Assembly (NCBI GenBank): GCA_950097015.1
Contig: CATNEN010000001.1
Location: 7,931,001-7,995,000 of the forward strand
From: Macrostomum hystrix
Taxonomy: Eukaryota > Platyhelminthes > Macrostomidae
DNA length: 64,000 nt
Direction: 5' to 3'
This document shows positions 34,001 through 45,260 of the stretch, one piece after another. The notes under the pieces are model-generated. The model had not been told where the DNA came from and made no database searches. It was given only the letters and a program-made list of their open reading frames with translations. Each line of letters begins with the position of its first letter. Positions within the stretch are counted from its first letter, which is position 1. The position numbers and the translations under genes were made by a program.

Positions 34001-34172
34001 AGCCAATGATGATTGCTCATGTTCCTACTGCAGCTAATGATGATTGCTCATGTTCCTACTGCAGCTAATGATGATTGCTCATGTTCCTACTGCAGCTAAT
34101 GATGATTGCTCATGTTCCTACTGCAGCTAATGATGATTGCTCATGTTCCTACTGCAGCTAATGATGATTGCT
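31040..34172 (+). repeat. Minisatellite, 31-bp unit, about 101 copies, with a C/T two-state site
   Basis: Each unit contains TGCTCATGTTCCTACTGCAG then CCAATGATGAT or CTAATGATGAT. The copies are nearly identical apart from this single C/T site, and a rare TTCCCACTG variant occurs twice, 434 bp (14 units) apart. Units with C contain a CCAAT pentamer. The homogeneity implies recent expansion. No stop-free frame or RNA gene is implied. Confidence 0.97.
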
Positions 34173-35774
34173 CATATAAATTCATAAAGACGGAAACATA
34201 TTCCTAAGGTCAGTATTTGTTATGCTTTTTCAAACACAGTTTTACTGCTCAAAGTTCGCTAGCAGGACTTGCAGTTTGTATTAGCTGATTAAAATGAGAC
34301 GCGATGCGTACTAAAGCCAGCAAACGCGTCAACAAATAGATTTTAATAATTTTAGTTTTTATAGAATTTCTGCACAGTTACCTATCATTCGGGTGCTGCT
34401 TGCGGGTCCGGGCAAGTGTCTCTGATCCAGGTAACAAAAAACTACTGTTAGTAGTAAGCGGCTAAGAATTTGAACGTAACATTTTTGTCAGTTATACTCG
34501 GTAAAGTAATGAAAAAAGGAACAGAAGACAACAGCAAAGATGAACGATAGGCTAGGCTGATGGCGAGCGAGAAGAGAAATAAAAAACACACAAACACTTT
34601 TATAGAGTAGGGCAAAGCAAATAATAATTAATTAATACAAACAGGGCGCGTGGATTCAAGTGACGAATATTAAGATGTAATTCAACAGCTTGTTTCAGCC
34701 AGTTATTTTCAGTGAACCGAGCGATCGTAAGTTCTTAATCTGCTTGTTTAGCAACAACGAAAGGAAAGCTTAACAAAATTTACAGATGCATGGAGACCAC
34801 TGGGAATAGTTGTTATCCAGGCTATGCAGAAAAAACACACTGCCAGTAGATTCCAATGTCTCGGTTGTCATTTCCTTTTGTAATATAAAATAAGAGCGCC
34901 GAACTTCACTCGGTTGAGAAAAAAAGAACACAAAGGTAATGAATGAGCTTACACTAAGACGGAGACAGGTTCAGTAAAAAATGTAATAGTAGCAATAGTA
35001 AAGCATTACAGAATTCAATAAATATAACAGCAAATTAAACATTAAATGGGGCTTTGCAAAATGACAACACGCGGAACACAGAAAATGTGTTAGCAATTAT
35101 AGTAGTTTTAAATATAGTGAAGCATTTTCCTTAATCAGTAATTGTTTGATTATATTATTCAACAGAAGGGTGTGCCAAAAATTGTGCGCCAATAATAAGA
35201 GAAAGAACACATTTACACATGCTACTTCTAAATAAACTACTAAGTAAGTAATATATAGACGAAGTAGAAAAATTGACAAACAAAGGAAAACAAATAAACA
35301 GGCCAATATGTGTGTGTATGGTGTGGGTCTGCTGTGCAAACTATAAGTTCTGTTGCTGAACGACCAAACTGCCAGGCGATCTATATTTGCGTTCAAACTC
35401 ATTTTTGAAAGTTTCTACTAAACACTCGACAATGCCTCTGCAACTGTATAACAATAGAAAGTAGTGCAATTATAATAGACAGCAAAGCGAGATGAGACAC
35501 CAACTGGGGCTATTAACCACGGCTTTGATTCACTGAAATCTAATATTGTTTTCCGAGCCTCAGACCGACAAATTCGAGCACAAAAAAAGTCTAAATTTTT
35601 ATTTAATTTACGTAGATTTTTTTACTTATACTACTCACTCGACTAAGTAAGTAGTATGGTAAGTAGAAAGTGAAAACATTATTAGAAGAAAAACTTAGTT
35701 ATGTGCTCAAAAAAGCGTCAAAATGGTTTCGAATTGAAACTGATCTGTCTTAACTACCGCGCGCAGACTTTTGT
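34173..35774. other. Intergenic DNA, includes the 3' flank of the lingerer-like gene
   Basis: AT-rich. The 3' untranslated region of the minus-strand gene ending at 35775 should occupy the upper part. The 101-codon hydrophobic frame at 35097-35402 has no domain and is probably untranslated sequence. Confidence 0.4.
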
Positions 35775-36251
35775 TCAATAATTTGTGCCCCAGAATCCTG
35801 GCTGACCTTTCGGCTTCAGACTCTTCATCGGATCGCCGGCACCAGCGCCCCCGCCGCCCATGTGACCAGGCGGGGGAGGCGGCGGCAGCAGCTGCTGGTG
35901 CGTCAGCAGCGATGGCGGCGGCACAGACATCATGCCGGTGACGGATGGCGGCTGCTGCTGCTGCTGCTGCTGAGGAGCATAGTACCCAGCCATTGGACCA
36001 GCCATGCCGTGGTGGCTAGGCGCTTTGTGATGGTGATACATTGGGCCACCGCCCTGCTGCTGCTGCTGCTGATGGTGCTGGTTCTGATGCTGGTGCTGCT
36101 GGGGTACAACGGATTTAGGCGGTCCACCAGACTGCTGATGCTGCTGCTGCTGCAGTTTGGCAGCCTGATTATAGTCGTCTGGTCCCACATTCTGTGACTG
36201 ATCGTAGCTGTTAGCTGAGCCGTAGCCAAAGGCGCTAGCCTTGGATGTCAC
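35775..36251 (-). CDS. Lingerer/UBAP2-like protein, last exon
   Basis: Begins after the acceptor AACTTGGCAG at 36251 in phase 0 and ends with TGA at 35775. It encodes a Gln/His/Pro-rich low-complexity tail (VTSKASAFGYGSANSYD at the start, SLKPKGQPGFWGTNY at the end). FGYG/SYD and YY motifs with Q runs are typical of proteins that enter RNP granules. Confidence 0.8.
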   Translation of the reverse strand: MTSKASAFGYGSANSYDQSQNVGPDDYNQAAKLQQQQHQQSGGPPKSVVPQQHQHQNQHHQQQQQQGGGPMYHHHKAPSHHGMAGPMAGYYAPQQQQQQQPPSVTGMMSVPPPSLLTHQQLLPPPPPPGHMGGGGAGAGDPMKSLKPKGQPGFWGTNY

Positions 36252-36836
36252 CTGCCAAGTTAAAAAATAAGTACCTTTAGGTTTTTACATTAGATTTTTC
36301 GATACATATCGGCAAGCAATATTTTACTAGAAATTTACAGACAGCTTAACATAGATTATTTTCCAGATTTTAACCGATCTGATCTGATCATCTAATGAAT
36401 GAAAAAAAGAATCTATCTTTCATAAAGGCGCGCATAGTGTAAGGAACTAAAACGCTAAACTAGATTTTCTATACATATCGGATCGGCAAAGAATAACAAC
36501 AAAAAATTGCAACAGAGAACGATCACAATTCTGAAACAGAAAATTAACACTACTATACCTATGCTAAATACTAAAATTAGTGTTTAAAACAAAACTTTCT
36601 GCGTTATTAAGGCTTAAAAACACAAACAGAAAAAATCAATTGCATTAGATCTCAGAGCTGAGACAAAGAGTGTAAAGAGGACGGAAAAAAAGCTGATTAA
36701 AATAGTTTGCTACAGTTGATGAGGCTTCGCCGATATGTATTGAAAAGTAGGAAACAGCTATGTGCATCAGTAGTATTTGCCAGAAATTAAAAATAATATA
36801 GAGTAAAAATGAGAATAATTTACAAACAATACTTAC

Positions 36837-36845
36837 CATTTGAAC
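36837..36845 (-). CDS. Probable 9-nt microexon of the lingerer-like gene
   Basis: On the minus strand TTTTACCAACAG is followed by GTTCAAATG and then GTAAGTATTG. This gives a good acceptor, nine bases and a strong donor. It would insert Val-Gln-Met in phase 0 between the exon ending at 37630 and the one starting at 36251. Those two exons also join in frame without it, so it may be alternatively spliced. Confidence 0.45.
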
Positions 36846-37183
36846 CTGTTGGTAAAATATAATGTAAAGGTTGACGTAATAGCGTGGTAGGCGTTAGTAA
36901 CTATTTAATGTTTATTAATTCAGTTTTATCGTGCAAGAACTATGGCATAGCATGCGCCATTTAACTATATAGACAATAATAAAAGGTTAACAGTAAAAGT
37001 AAAACTTTTAAAATATTAAACATAAGCATTTTCAAACGAGATCTCAATTTTAATAACATACAATTAGCATCTTTTCGTTTGTGCCCTATATTGGACAAAG
37101 TGTATAGGTTGGTTATACCTGCTAATTACTAGGAGCTTTAGATTTGTCATAGCCCATATGTTAGCAGCTCATTGGGTTAGTAA

Positions 37184-37515
37184 TAATTGCAGGAGGGCTG
37201 CGGGCAATGGCACATCATTTTGGTGACACTAGACCCGCAGCCAGCGAGGAGGCAATTCTGCCCATTTCGCTGACTCCTGAGCACACACACACAGATACTG
37301 TACGCAGGCACACGCTCACACAGGTGTGTACATCTGCCCTGACTTTCTCATCGTCAGGCAGTGTACACTCTCACTGGGCCTTGTGGGCTGGCCATCAAGG
37401 GCGTAAATTGCACGACAAGCCGCCAAGACTTCCCTCCGCGGCTGCGCCCTAAATTAATGTGGCCTCGCCGCGGAATCGAGCTCAGGGACCTTGGTTTAAG
37501 AGGCAAACGCGTTCA
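37184..37515 (-). mobile_element. SINE copy in an intron of the lingerer-like gene
   Basis: Nearly the same body as the SINE at 29230-29575, including GTGTACACTCTCACTG and the GAATCGAGCTCAGGGACC box B region (plus-strand view). The tRNA head is truncated: after GAGGCAAACGCGTT the sequence diverges before box A. It is in the same orientation as the host gene. Confidence 0.8.
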
Positions 37516-37629
37516 TTAGATTGGTCATAGACACTATTTTGGCAGATCAGTAGATTGGTCACGACCCTTACTTGCCGAAACTACGATTAAACATGCTTCC
37601 CGTAACACAAGCCAATTCAATTGTCTCAC

Positions 37630-38889
37630 CTGAGTTGGTACCAGCAGCTGATGTGGCTGATGCTGCGGCGGCGGACTAGTGAACTGTTGATAGAATTGCG
37701 GATAAAGCCAGGGCGGAGTTGCCAGAGAAGAAGCGACGGCAGCAGCGGCAGCGGCCGCAGCGGCGGATTCCTGACTACCGGGCTTGCGATCCTGCTGCTG
37801 TTGATAAAGCTTCTCAGTGGCATCGGCCAGCATCTGACGTTGAACAGCCAGGATGTTGTTCAAATAGGTCTGCACTGGCTCCTGGCTCCAGTCCTGCTGC
37901 TGCTGCGGCTGCTGCTGCTGTTGCTGGGACATTGGCGGATAGGAAATCCCGCCGCCAGCTTGCAGACCAGGCGGCGGCTGCTTCTGCTGAATCATGCCGG
38001 AACTGTTGTTAGTATTGGCCTGCTGCATTGAATACTGATGCTGCTGCTGCAGTTGCTGCTGCTTAGCGAATGCATCATTGGGATCAGCACCTGATCCGTA
38101 GATACCACCAGATGCTGCTGCGTTGCTGTGTGCTTGCTGTTGCTGCTGTTGCTGATGATGATTCTGCGGCAGAGGAAAACCGGGAGGCAAAACTGGCGGT
38201 CCGCGAGAACCAACAACACCTGGCTGTTGCTGCTGAGAGAACACCTGAGCCTGCTGCTGCTGCTGTTGCTGTTGCTGTTTTGAGACACCAGCGGAAGCGG
38301 CAAAAGGCGATCCACCGCGCTGCTGATGCTGCATCGAGGACTGAGGAAGCTGCTGCTGATGCTGCTGCTGCTGCTGCTGCTGGTAGACAGGGTGTCTGTT
38401 AATTAGAGAAGGTGCTTGCTGCTGATGCTGCGAAACAGAACTGTCCATTGAAACAGGCGGGATAGAGGATGCGGTGGTTGAAGTTGGAGGAATAATCGCC
38501 TGCTGTTGTTGAGGCTGTGGCAAAGGCGATCTAGACGGTTGCGGCTGCTGCTGAGAGGAGGAGGAATTCAAATTCTGAGTTTGCTGCGACTCCACAGAGG
38601 TTATGAGCAGTGCCGCGGCGGCTTCGGCGACGCTATCAACGGTGCCAGCAGACAACACCATCGACTGCTGTGGCTGTGGCAAAGAGGACGCAGGCGGTGG
38701 AGGCGGAGGCGGCGGACTCGATGGTGGAGAGAAACCAAATCGAAGGCCAAGCGCAGAGCCTTGGGTGCAGACTGGGGGCACCATTTCAACTGGTCGACGA
38801 GGTCTTTCGCACGGCGGCGGCGTTTTTGATCTAGCCAATTGCTGCGGCCTGGCAACGGAAGCAGCTGGCTGCTGCTGCTGCTGCCCAAT
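37630..38889 (-). CDS. Lingerer/UBAP2-like protein, exon 3 (Q-rich, conserved VEM...FGF motif)
   Basis: Follows the acceptor AATACTTGCAG and ends at the donor ACTCAG|GTGAGA; 420 codons, phase 0 at both ends. Near its start, SKTPPP, RPVEM and LGLRFGFS match the conserved VEMP...FGAL.FG segment of UBAP2/UBAP2L/lingerer. Most of the rest is CAG/CAA-coded polyglutamine, proline and an alanine run. Near the C-terminal part, YLNNILAVQRQMLADATEKL looks like an amphipathic helix. Dense overlapping frames on the other strand are shadows of the CAG repeats. Confidence 0.85.
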
Positions 38890-38934
38890 CTGCAAGTATT
38901 AACGGCTTAGATAATAAGTGACAATGCCTACCGA

Positions 38935-39815
38935 CCAATCCGAGACACCCACTTGCCTAATGATCAACCTGAGACATCATCAACTTGCCTAATGACCAAC
39001 CTGAGACATCATCCACGTGCCTAATGACCAACCTGAGACATCATCCACTTGCCTAATGACCAACCCGAGACATCCACTTGCCTAATGACCAACCCGAGAC
39101 ATCCACTTGCCTAACGATCAACCCGAGACATCCACTTGCCTAATGACCAACCCGAGACATCCACTTGCCTAATGACCAACCCGAGACATCCACTTGCCTA
39201 ATGACCAATCCGAGACATCCACTTGCCTAATGACCAACCCGAGACATCCACTTCCCTAACGATCAACCCGAGACATCCACTGGCCTAACGATCAACCCGA
39301 GACATCCACTTGCCTAATGACCAACCCGAGACATCCACTTGCCTAATGACCAACCTGAGACATCCACTTGCCTAATGAGCAACCCGAGACATCCACTTCC
39401 CTAACGATCAACCCGAGACATCCACTGGCCTAACGATCAACCCGAGACATCCACTTGCCTAATGACCAACCCGAGACATCCACTTGCCTAATGACCAACC
39501 TGAGACATCCACTTGCCTAATGACCAACCCGAGACATCCACTTGCCTAATGACCAACCCGAGACATCCACTTGCCTAATGACCAACCTGAGACATCCACT
39601 TGCCTAATGACCAACCCGAGACATCCACTTGCCTAATGACCAACCTGAGACATCCACTTGCCTAATGACCAACCTGAGACATCATCGACTTGCCTAATGA
39701 CCAACCCGAGACATCCACTTGCCTAACGATCAACCCGAGACATCCACTTGCCTAATGACCAACCCGAGACATCCACTTGCCTAATGATCAATTTAAGACA
39801 TCGACTCCCAAAAAT
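38935..39815 (-). repeat. Intronic minisatellite, 29-bp unit around GAGACATCCACTTGCCTAAT
   Basis: About 30 copies fill nearly the whole intron between exons 2 and 3 of the lingerer-like gene. First copies have the longer CATCATCCAC form. Variants ACGATCAAC and ATGACCAAC recur in blocks. Confidence 0.95.
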
Positions 39816-39849
39816 GACCAACAACCCGAACTCTGAGCCCATCACTCAC

Positions 39850-40057
39850 CCTGAGCGTAGTCTTGAGTTCCTCCGTGGCCAGCTTATTATAAGCAGCCAG
39901 GCTGTTGCTGTAGCTGCTCTCCGGAGCTTGCGGATAGAGCTGAGACTGCTGTCGGTTGACATCGGAATCGGAAGCTTCGGCTGACGAAGCGCCAGACTGC
40001 AGCGATTTGCTGTCTGGCTTGCTTTGAGACGATGGGCCGTTGTTGTCGTTCTGTTTT
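39850..40057 (-). CDS. Lingerer/UBAP2-like protein, exon 2
   Basis: Starts after the acceptor TTTGTCTTCAG and ends at CTCAGG|GTGAGT. Its first base completes the Lys codon left by exon 1, and it ends in phase 0. It reads KQNDNNGPSSQSKPDSKSLQ and, near its end, ESSYSNSLAAYNKLATEELK. There is no internal start, and the longer ATG-like frame here is a different, wrong frame. Confidence 0.8.
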
Positions 40058-40114
40058 CTGAAGACAAACAGATTTTTTTTTAAATTCGCTTAATTCGCTT
40101 AGAGACGATAAGGG

Positions 40115-40255
40115 TTTAACCTGATGATCAGGGATTAACTTGATGATCAGGGATTAACTTGATGATCAGGGATTAACCTGATGATAAGGGATTAACCTGA
40201 TGATAAGGGATTAATCTGATAACAAGAGATTAACCTGATTATCAGGGATTAACGT
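40115..40255 (-). repeat. Short intronic minisatellite, 19-bp unit TTAACTTGATGATCAGGGA
   Basis: About 7 copies in the first coding intron of the lingerer-like gene, with GATGATCAGGG and GATGATAAGGG variants. Confidence 0.9.
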
Positions 40256-40501
40256 GATTATGTAAAAATAATGATTAGAAGTAACTTGAGACCTGGGGAT
40301 TAATTGACCGACTTGGTGTAAAGTAGATGATGTAAAATTGAGTAAAGATAAGGCATTGAATAGATTATCTGGGATTAACTACTCGTAGATAAACTCTATC
40401 AGACAATTTGATCTGATCTGATCTTTAATGAGTAAAGAAGTTATAATATAATGTCACAGTTACAAAAGCCTGGTCAATTAAAGAAAACTCCTTAAACGTA
40501 C

Positions 40502-41427
40502 TTTTCGTTTAGACTAGAATTAGTGAAGACTTTCGGTTCGCCATTCCAGGCGTCGGATTCTGGCTCCCAGGTCGTTTCTCGGGGCAGCTCCGAGGCAGCG
40601 GCTGCGACAGTAGTTCCGGCGTCCTCGCTGTCAGGGCCGCGATGTTCGCGTTGACCACCGGCGCGACGTCCGGCGCTATTGCGACCACCGCCACCCCCTC
40701 CACGCTTGTTCCTAGCCGATGATCGACCGAATCCGCCGCCAGCTCGATCCTCAGCGGTGTGGCCCGCATCGTCGGCGACTTCGCGGCGAACGCCGCCGCT
40801 GCCAAATCCGCGACCTGATTGGCGATCCGGACGCTGGCGACGAGCGGCGGACATATCGGCGACGCCTTTCGCCGACCTCGCCTGCTGATCGTCGAATCCG
40901 AAATCAGTCGACGCCGTCTGCTGGGACACCGGCAACTGCTGCTGCTGCTGCCCCTTGACCTTCTTCTTGGGCTTCACAGTCCAGCCGGGAACGCCGACGC
41001 TATCGGCTGATGGAGTCGCTGACGACAGCTTCGGAGCAGCCTCGCTGCCAGCGCCGCCGGTGACTCCGCCGCCGGAGCCAGGTCCGCCAACACCGGAGCT
41101 CAGATTGCGCTGATCCAACTGTTCGAACAACTGTTCGGCCGCCTTTTCAACATCGTCGTCAGCGTCGTGAAGCGCGATGGCAGCTAGCTCGGCGTCGCAA
41201 CCGCTTATCTCCATTAGTTGCGTTACTTTGCGCCGAAACTCGGGATCAACGCCTTCCAGTCCAGGCGGAGCAGACAAAGTGGCAGCAGCGGAGGCAGCAG
41301 TGGTGGAATGCTGCTGCTGTTGCTGGCCACCATTGCGGCGATTTCGTCCGCCAGTAGAGGCAGACTGCTGCTGGCGCCATTTGGGTCCACTGTGACCACT
41401 GGCACCATTAGTCTGAATGTCAGTCAT
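40502..41427 (-). CDS. Lingerer/UBAP2-like protein, exon 1 with UBA domain
   Basis: ATG at 41427 (MTDIQTNGASG) is preceded two bases earlier by an acceptor-like CACACTGCAG, suggesting a 5' UTR intron. Residues about 65-105 form a UBA domain (VTQLMEISGCDAELAAIALH followed by DADDDVEKAAEQLFEQ) as in UBAP2, UBAP2L and Drosophila lingerer. Arg/Gly-rich sequence (RGGGGGGRNSAGRR) follows and suggests RNA binding. TTWEPESDAWNGEPKVFTNS near the end matches the conserved W..E.W...KVFT segment. The exon ends at a GTACGT donor in phase 2. With all exons the protein is about 956 residues, or 959 with the microexon. The family associates with stress granule and mRNP proteins such as FMR1 and Caprin. Confidence 0.9.
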
Positions 41428-41429
41428 AG

Positions 41430-44261
41430 CTGCAGTGTGCAAGGTAATGATAGTTAATTATGTATTAGCAATTTCTAAACATTTATTAGATCTATTATAT
41501 GTTGGCAAAAGTGAACCCTAAACCCTTAAAACTTAAGTTCTATACTCAAATGAACTATCCTGAGATTTAAATGGCCCCAATTCATAACATTAATAGCAAA
41601 TTCTTTACTTTCAAAATTGATGCATTATGTATTCATAAACTTGCAATCTATTAATCACTTTTGCAAAACACTCAGCAGTAATGCATTGGTACTTAATTTT
41701 TTATAATTAACACATTTTATAATTATATAAGCCAAATAGCTAAAAATATTGAAATTTGAATTTTTAACACCAGACTGGAATTCATGGCTTAGATATATAT
41801 ATATAATAAATGATTTTGGATTAGCAGTGCCACTGTTACATACTGAATCATGTTGCATGCACCAGAAATTTCTAGCACAGATTCAGAAGCTAAGCTAAGC
41901 CAAAGCTAAGGTGGGGTCAGGGGGGAATAACTAATGGTTTTCTATTGGATAACTTGGGTGGTTGATGTGAGGTTGGTAGCTACCTTGGGTCTAGCAATAG
42001 TTTTTTAGCAGTCAGGCTACTCTATTTTAAATCCAAAGAAAAAAAAATGGTTTCCGGGTGGTTCTCACAGAGTTGCCACTTTTAGTGTCCAAAGTGTTTT
42101 TTTGCCAATTTTGATTGTTTTTTCATCTATTACTGCAGTATATTATATAAGCTACAGTAAAAAGTGGTTTAAAGCAGTTTTTAACACTTCATTGACAAAT
42201 TCATCATTCTTCATTCAAATTCTTCATTCATCACTCATCGGATCTACGATTTTGAGGGCTGTAGATCCGATGAGTAAAACTGCTATTAAATGCAAATATT
42301 AAGGAATCCATTGGGGCTAGAATAAAGTGCCATATGTCATTAGAGACATCTATGTACCCTTCATAATATGATATAGCATTTGCGGTTTTACAGAATACAC
42401 ATCCTGAGAATTTTACATTTCCCCGACGTAGATCCGATGAGTCAAATTGCTTACTCAAAAAAATCGGTTTTTTACATTTTAGTTTTTCGGTAGTTGAATA
42501 GAGATAGTATGTAGTGTGCCTATAGTTTTATGAAAGCACATAAATATATATTTTGTTTGCAAGAGGATTTAGCACTGAATATGCTACCTCTAATTTTTTA
42601 CTGACGAATTTAGGTCAAGAGGTCTGACGTAGATCCGATGAGTTAAGTTTTGTGAGACACTTATAAAAGCCACAAAGTAAGTAGATATAGCTGAATTATA
42701 ATAGAAATTATGTTTCCTAATGCTTATTTTAGTTATATATTGCCATATAAAAGAACAACGACATCTTGAACACAAACGCTTTTGACAAGGGAAAGTCTTA
42801 ATCTTTGACTAACATGTGTGAGACACGGTGCTTTTACAGACTTTCATGATTTCTATAACATGGAATTTATAACAAAGCTTTAGTGCCCCACATAGGGAAA
42901 CATCAATAGAACACAAATGGTTCAACAGGACAGCTTCAAATTACATTATAAAATATATTTTTTGAAAAGACACGTTTTTTCAGTACTGTGGCAATCCCGT
43001 GAGAATCACCCTTCCTAGGTTTTTAGGCTCTTACTTTAATTAGGCAAAAAAAATTATTTCTCTATAGAAATATTAGAACATTTAACAATTTCAGAGAAGC
43101 CTTCTTTTTGCTTGGTGCTGCATTTGTCACAATGCCACTGACCAGAAATGCATTTACAATTCCAATTTAGAAAGGGGGTTATGTGGTAACCTTCTCTTAT
43201 CTACACAGCCAGTTAGCTATGTAGTCCTAGTCAGTCCTAGTATATGGCAGACTTGGTCATGCGCCAATTGCTATTACTATAGAATTGTTTGTTACATGAG
43301 TGTTCTGCTTAAATTAGATTCTTCTATCTTTCTTAAATCTAACATTACTTAATGAATGAAACAAACATAGTTTAGCATAGGCATTAGCAGCTACATTGTT
43401 TGATAAGTATTGTTGCTACATCATGAGAATCTGAGGATAATTGTATTACTCTAACATTAAATGGGACAAGGCCAATGTATTACTTAGAACAAGGGTAAAG
43501 AAAAATGTTGAATAGTAAGCAATACAATTGTAGATTGACTTCATTTACGTACCTCAAAAAGGACCCCTGAATTGTTGCAGCTTTGTAAGCTCACCCATAG
43601 ACAAATTTATTCATGCCATGACATTAGCACACAACTTTTATTATTGGATATTGCCATGAACTATAACAAACAAGTTAGTTGCTAGTACATCATAAACCTA
43701 ATTTGCTCCATCTTTAATTTTTTTGACATTATAAAACATAGAGAAATAACAAAAGACAAAAAATAATTTCTAGAATGATACTATTGATACTAGGCCCCTA
43801 TAATATTGCTGCTGAAACAACCAGAATTTTTACTAAACAATAAGCAGTCATCCCCCTAATTTTCTATACTGTTGTCACACTGTACTATTTAAGTTATGTT
43901 GACACTTTTGTAGTGTTTAGTTATTAAAAGGACTTAAATTCTTGCTAGAGAACAATTGCCAAGAGCATTTGGGGATAGCTAACAAGCACAAGGTAGGCAC
44001 TAAGCAATGCTAATTATAAAAACCCTTAAAACTCATAGGCCTACTAAAATCCAAATAGCTGTATCTATCAAGCTTATTTTTTATTATTGAGGAACTAGCT
44101 ATAAATAAAGTTGGATGTCTCCAGCAATAAATGTTAGTCTTGAACTTTGTAAAAAGTAAGTTTTATTCTATTTCTTAACATTGTCATTATCCTCACTTAA
44201 AACAATAACAATTTTTACATAAAGATGCTATATATAGTTTTGCTATGACATAACCTGGACC
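41430..44261. other. AT-rich upstream/intergenic DNA with a clustered 15-mer
   Basis: No gene is supported. The only structure I find is the GTAGATCCGATGAGT cluster at 42233-42643, annotated separately. Confidence 0.4.
42233..42643. repeat. Four copies of the 15-mer GTAGATCCGATGAGT, one pair as a hairpin
   Basis: Exact copies lie at 42233-42247 (minus), 42261-42275, 42428-42442 and 42629-42643 (plus). The first two form a perfect 15-bp stem with a 13-nt loop. Adjacent bases share GAC before the motif in the last two copies. The sequence between copies is not obviously repeated, so this is not a plain tandem array. It may be a binding-site cluster or the remnant of a mobile element end. Confidence 0.7.
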
Positions 44262-45260
44262 ATGACAGATGTGCTAGAACACCAGCTGGACGCAGCACAC
44301 TCCAGCCTGCTGCACACTGCCTTCAGCGTGTACCATCACACCAAACACGTCACCAACCAGGCTCTCTACCAGCGGGCCAAGCTGAGCCCTCCCAGCGTGA
44401 CCCTGCGACAGTGCCACCTGAGGCTGGCAGGCCAAGTCATTTGCGCCGAGTCCTACTGCCTGGAGCCACTGCAGGAGGTCTTGCTGTACACGTAGCAGGG
44501 CCCATTCCGGCGGGAGCAGGAGTGGACCAGGAGGTTCATTGACTGTCTGACACCATAGTCAGGATAATGTACATTACACCGGAAATTTCTGGTGTAAAAT
44601 TGAAAATTTAAATTTTTTTGGTATACAATTGGCGTAAAAAATGAGGCAAAATATATTTGGCGTACCTTTTGGTGTGACGCCGTGGCATAATTACGCCAAG
44701 CAGCATATGCCAACTCCAACCTTCATGCCAAAGTTAATATTAACAATTGTTGGCATAATGCCATAACCTTATAATCTTATTATAAAATCATAAAAACCAT
44801 AAAACTCGTAAGATAAAATGAAAGTTCATAACTAGGCCTATTCGTGATTAATAAAAATTTAAAATTGTATGCAAACTAATCATTTAATTTTCTAAAAATA
44901 ATTTACTTGCTTGTAATCTTTGTGAAGTTCATGGTACATAATTTGACTTTAAACACCCAAAAAAGGTAATTTATTGTCGCAAAGCCTAGAAAACCTGGCG
45001 TAAGTTCCTAGGACCTTGGCATACGTTTCAGTAGGGCCTATGAAGTGGCATAGATTTTTTAGGGGACTTTTTATTCCAGCGTATACCATGACATGATCCT
45101 GACTATGGGACTCTGATAGAAGACACCAGGGCGCCTGATCAGATCAATGGCGCTACCTTCATCAGAGACTGCGCAGCTAAGCGTGCTTTTCGACAATTTC
45201 CCCCTTTCCTGACCACTTGTGGCCGGTGGCCATTGTATTTATTGTATTGTATTGTATTGT
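44262..45260 (+). mobile_element. LINE 3' end (reverse-transcriptase C-terminal part), interrupted by a MITE
   Basis: 44262-44557 and 45104-45230 together read as one frame. LRQCHLRLAGQVICAES fits the RRRLRLAGHV motif near the C-terminus of many non-LTR retrotransposon ORFs. FRREQEWTRRFIDCLTP is continued by YGTLIEDTRAPDQINGATFI after the insert. A TAG at 44493-44495 interrupts the frame. The element is 5'-truncated and ends in (TTGTA)n-like repeats at about 45234-45258, as in CR1/RTE-type tails. It is dead. Confidence 0.65.
44558..45103. mobile_element. 546-bp MITE with TIRs and TA target duplication
   Basis: Begins GTCAGGATAATGT and ends ACATGATCCTGAC, flanked by TA on both sides (44556-44557 and 45104-45105). 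Removing it together with one TA rejoins the LINE frame exactly. A TA duplication and short TIRs point to a Tc1/mariner-related, non-autonomous element. It contains no coding sequence. Confidence 0.75.

Noticed and set aside
31040-34172. CRISPR array
   Set aside because: Units are contiguous and nearly identical with no unique spacers, and the DNA is clearly animal.
35097-35402. 101-codon hydrophobic minus ORF
   Set aside because: AT-rich, no domain, in the likely 3' flank of the lingerer-like gene.
37992-38829. Several overlapping ORFs rich in Ser, Leu, Ala or Arg on both strands
   Set aside because: Frame shadows of CAG/CAA polyglutamine coding in the lingerer-like exon 3.
39846-40067. 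Frame beginning MSSENRTTTT
   Set aside because: Wrong frame; the frame matching exon 1 phase reads KQNDNNGPSSQ and has correct splice sites.
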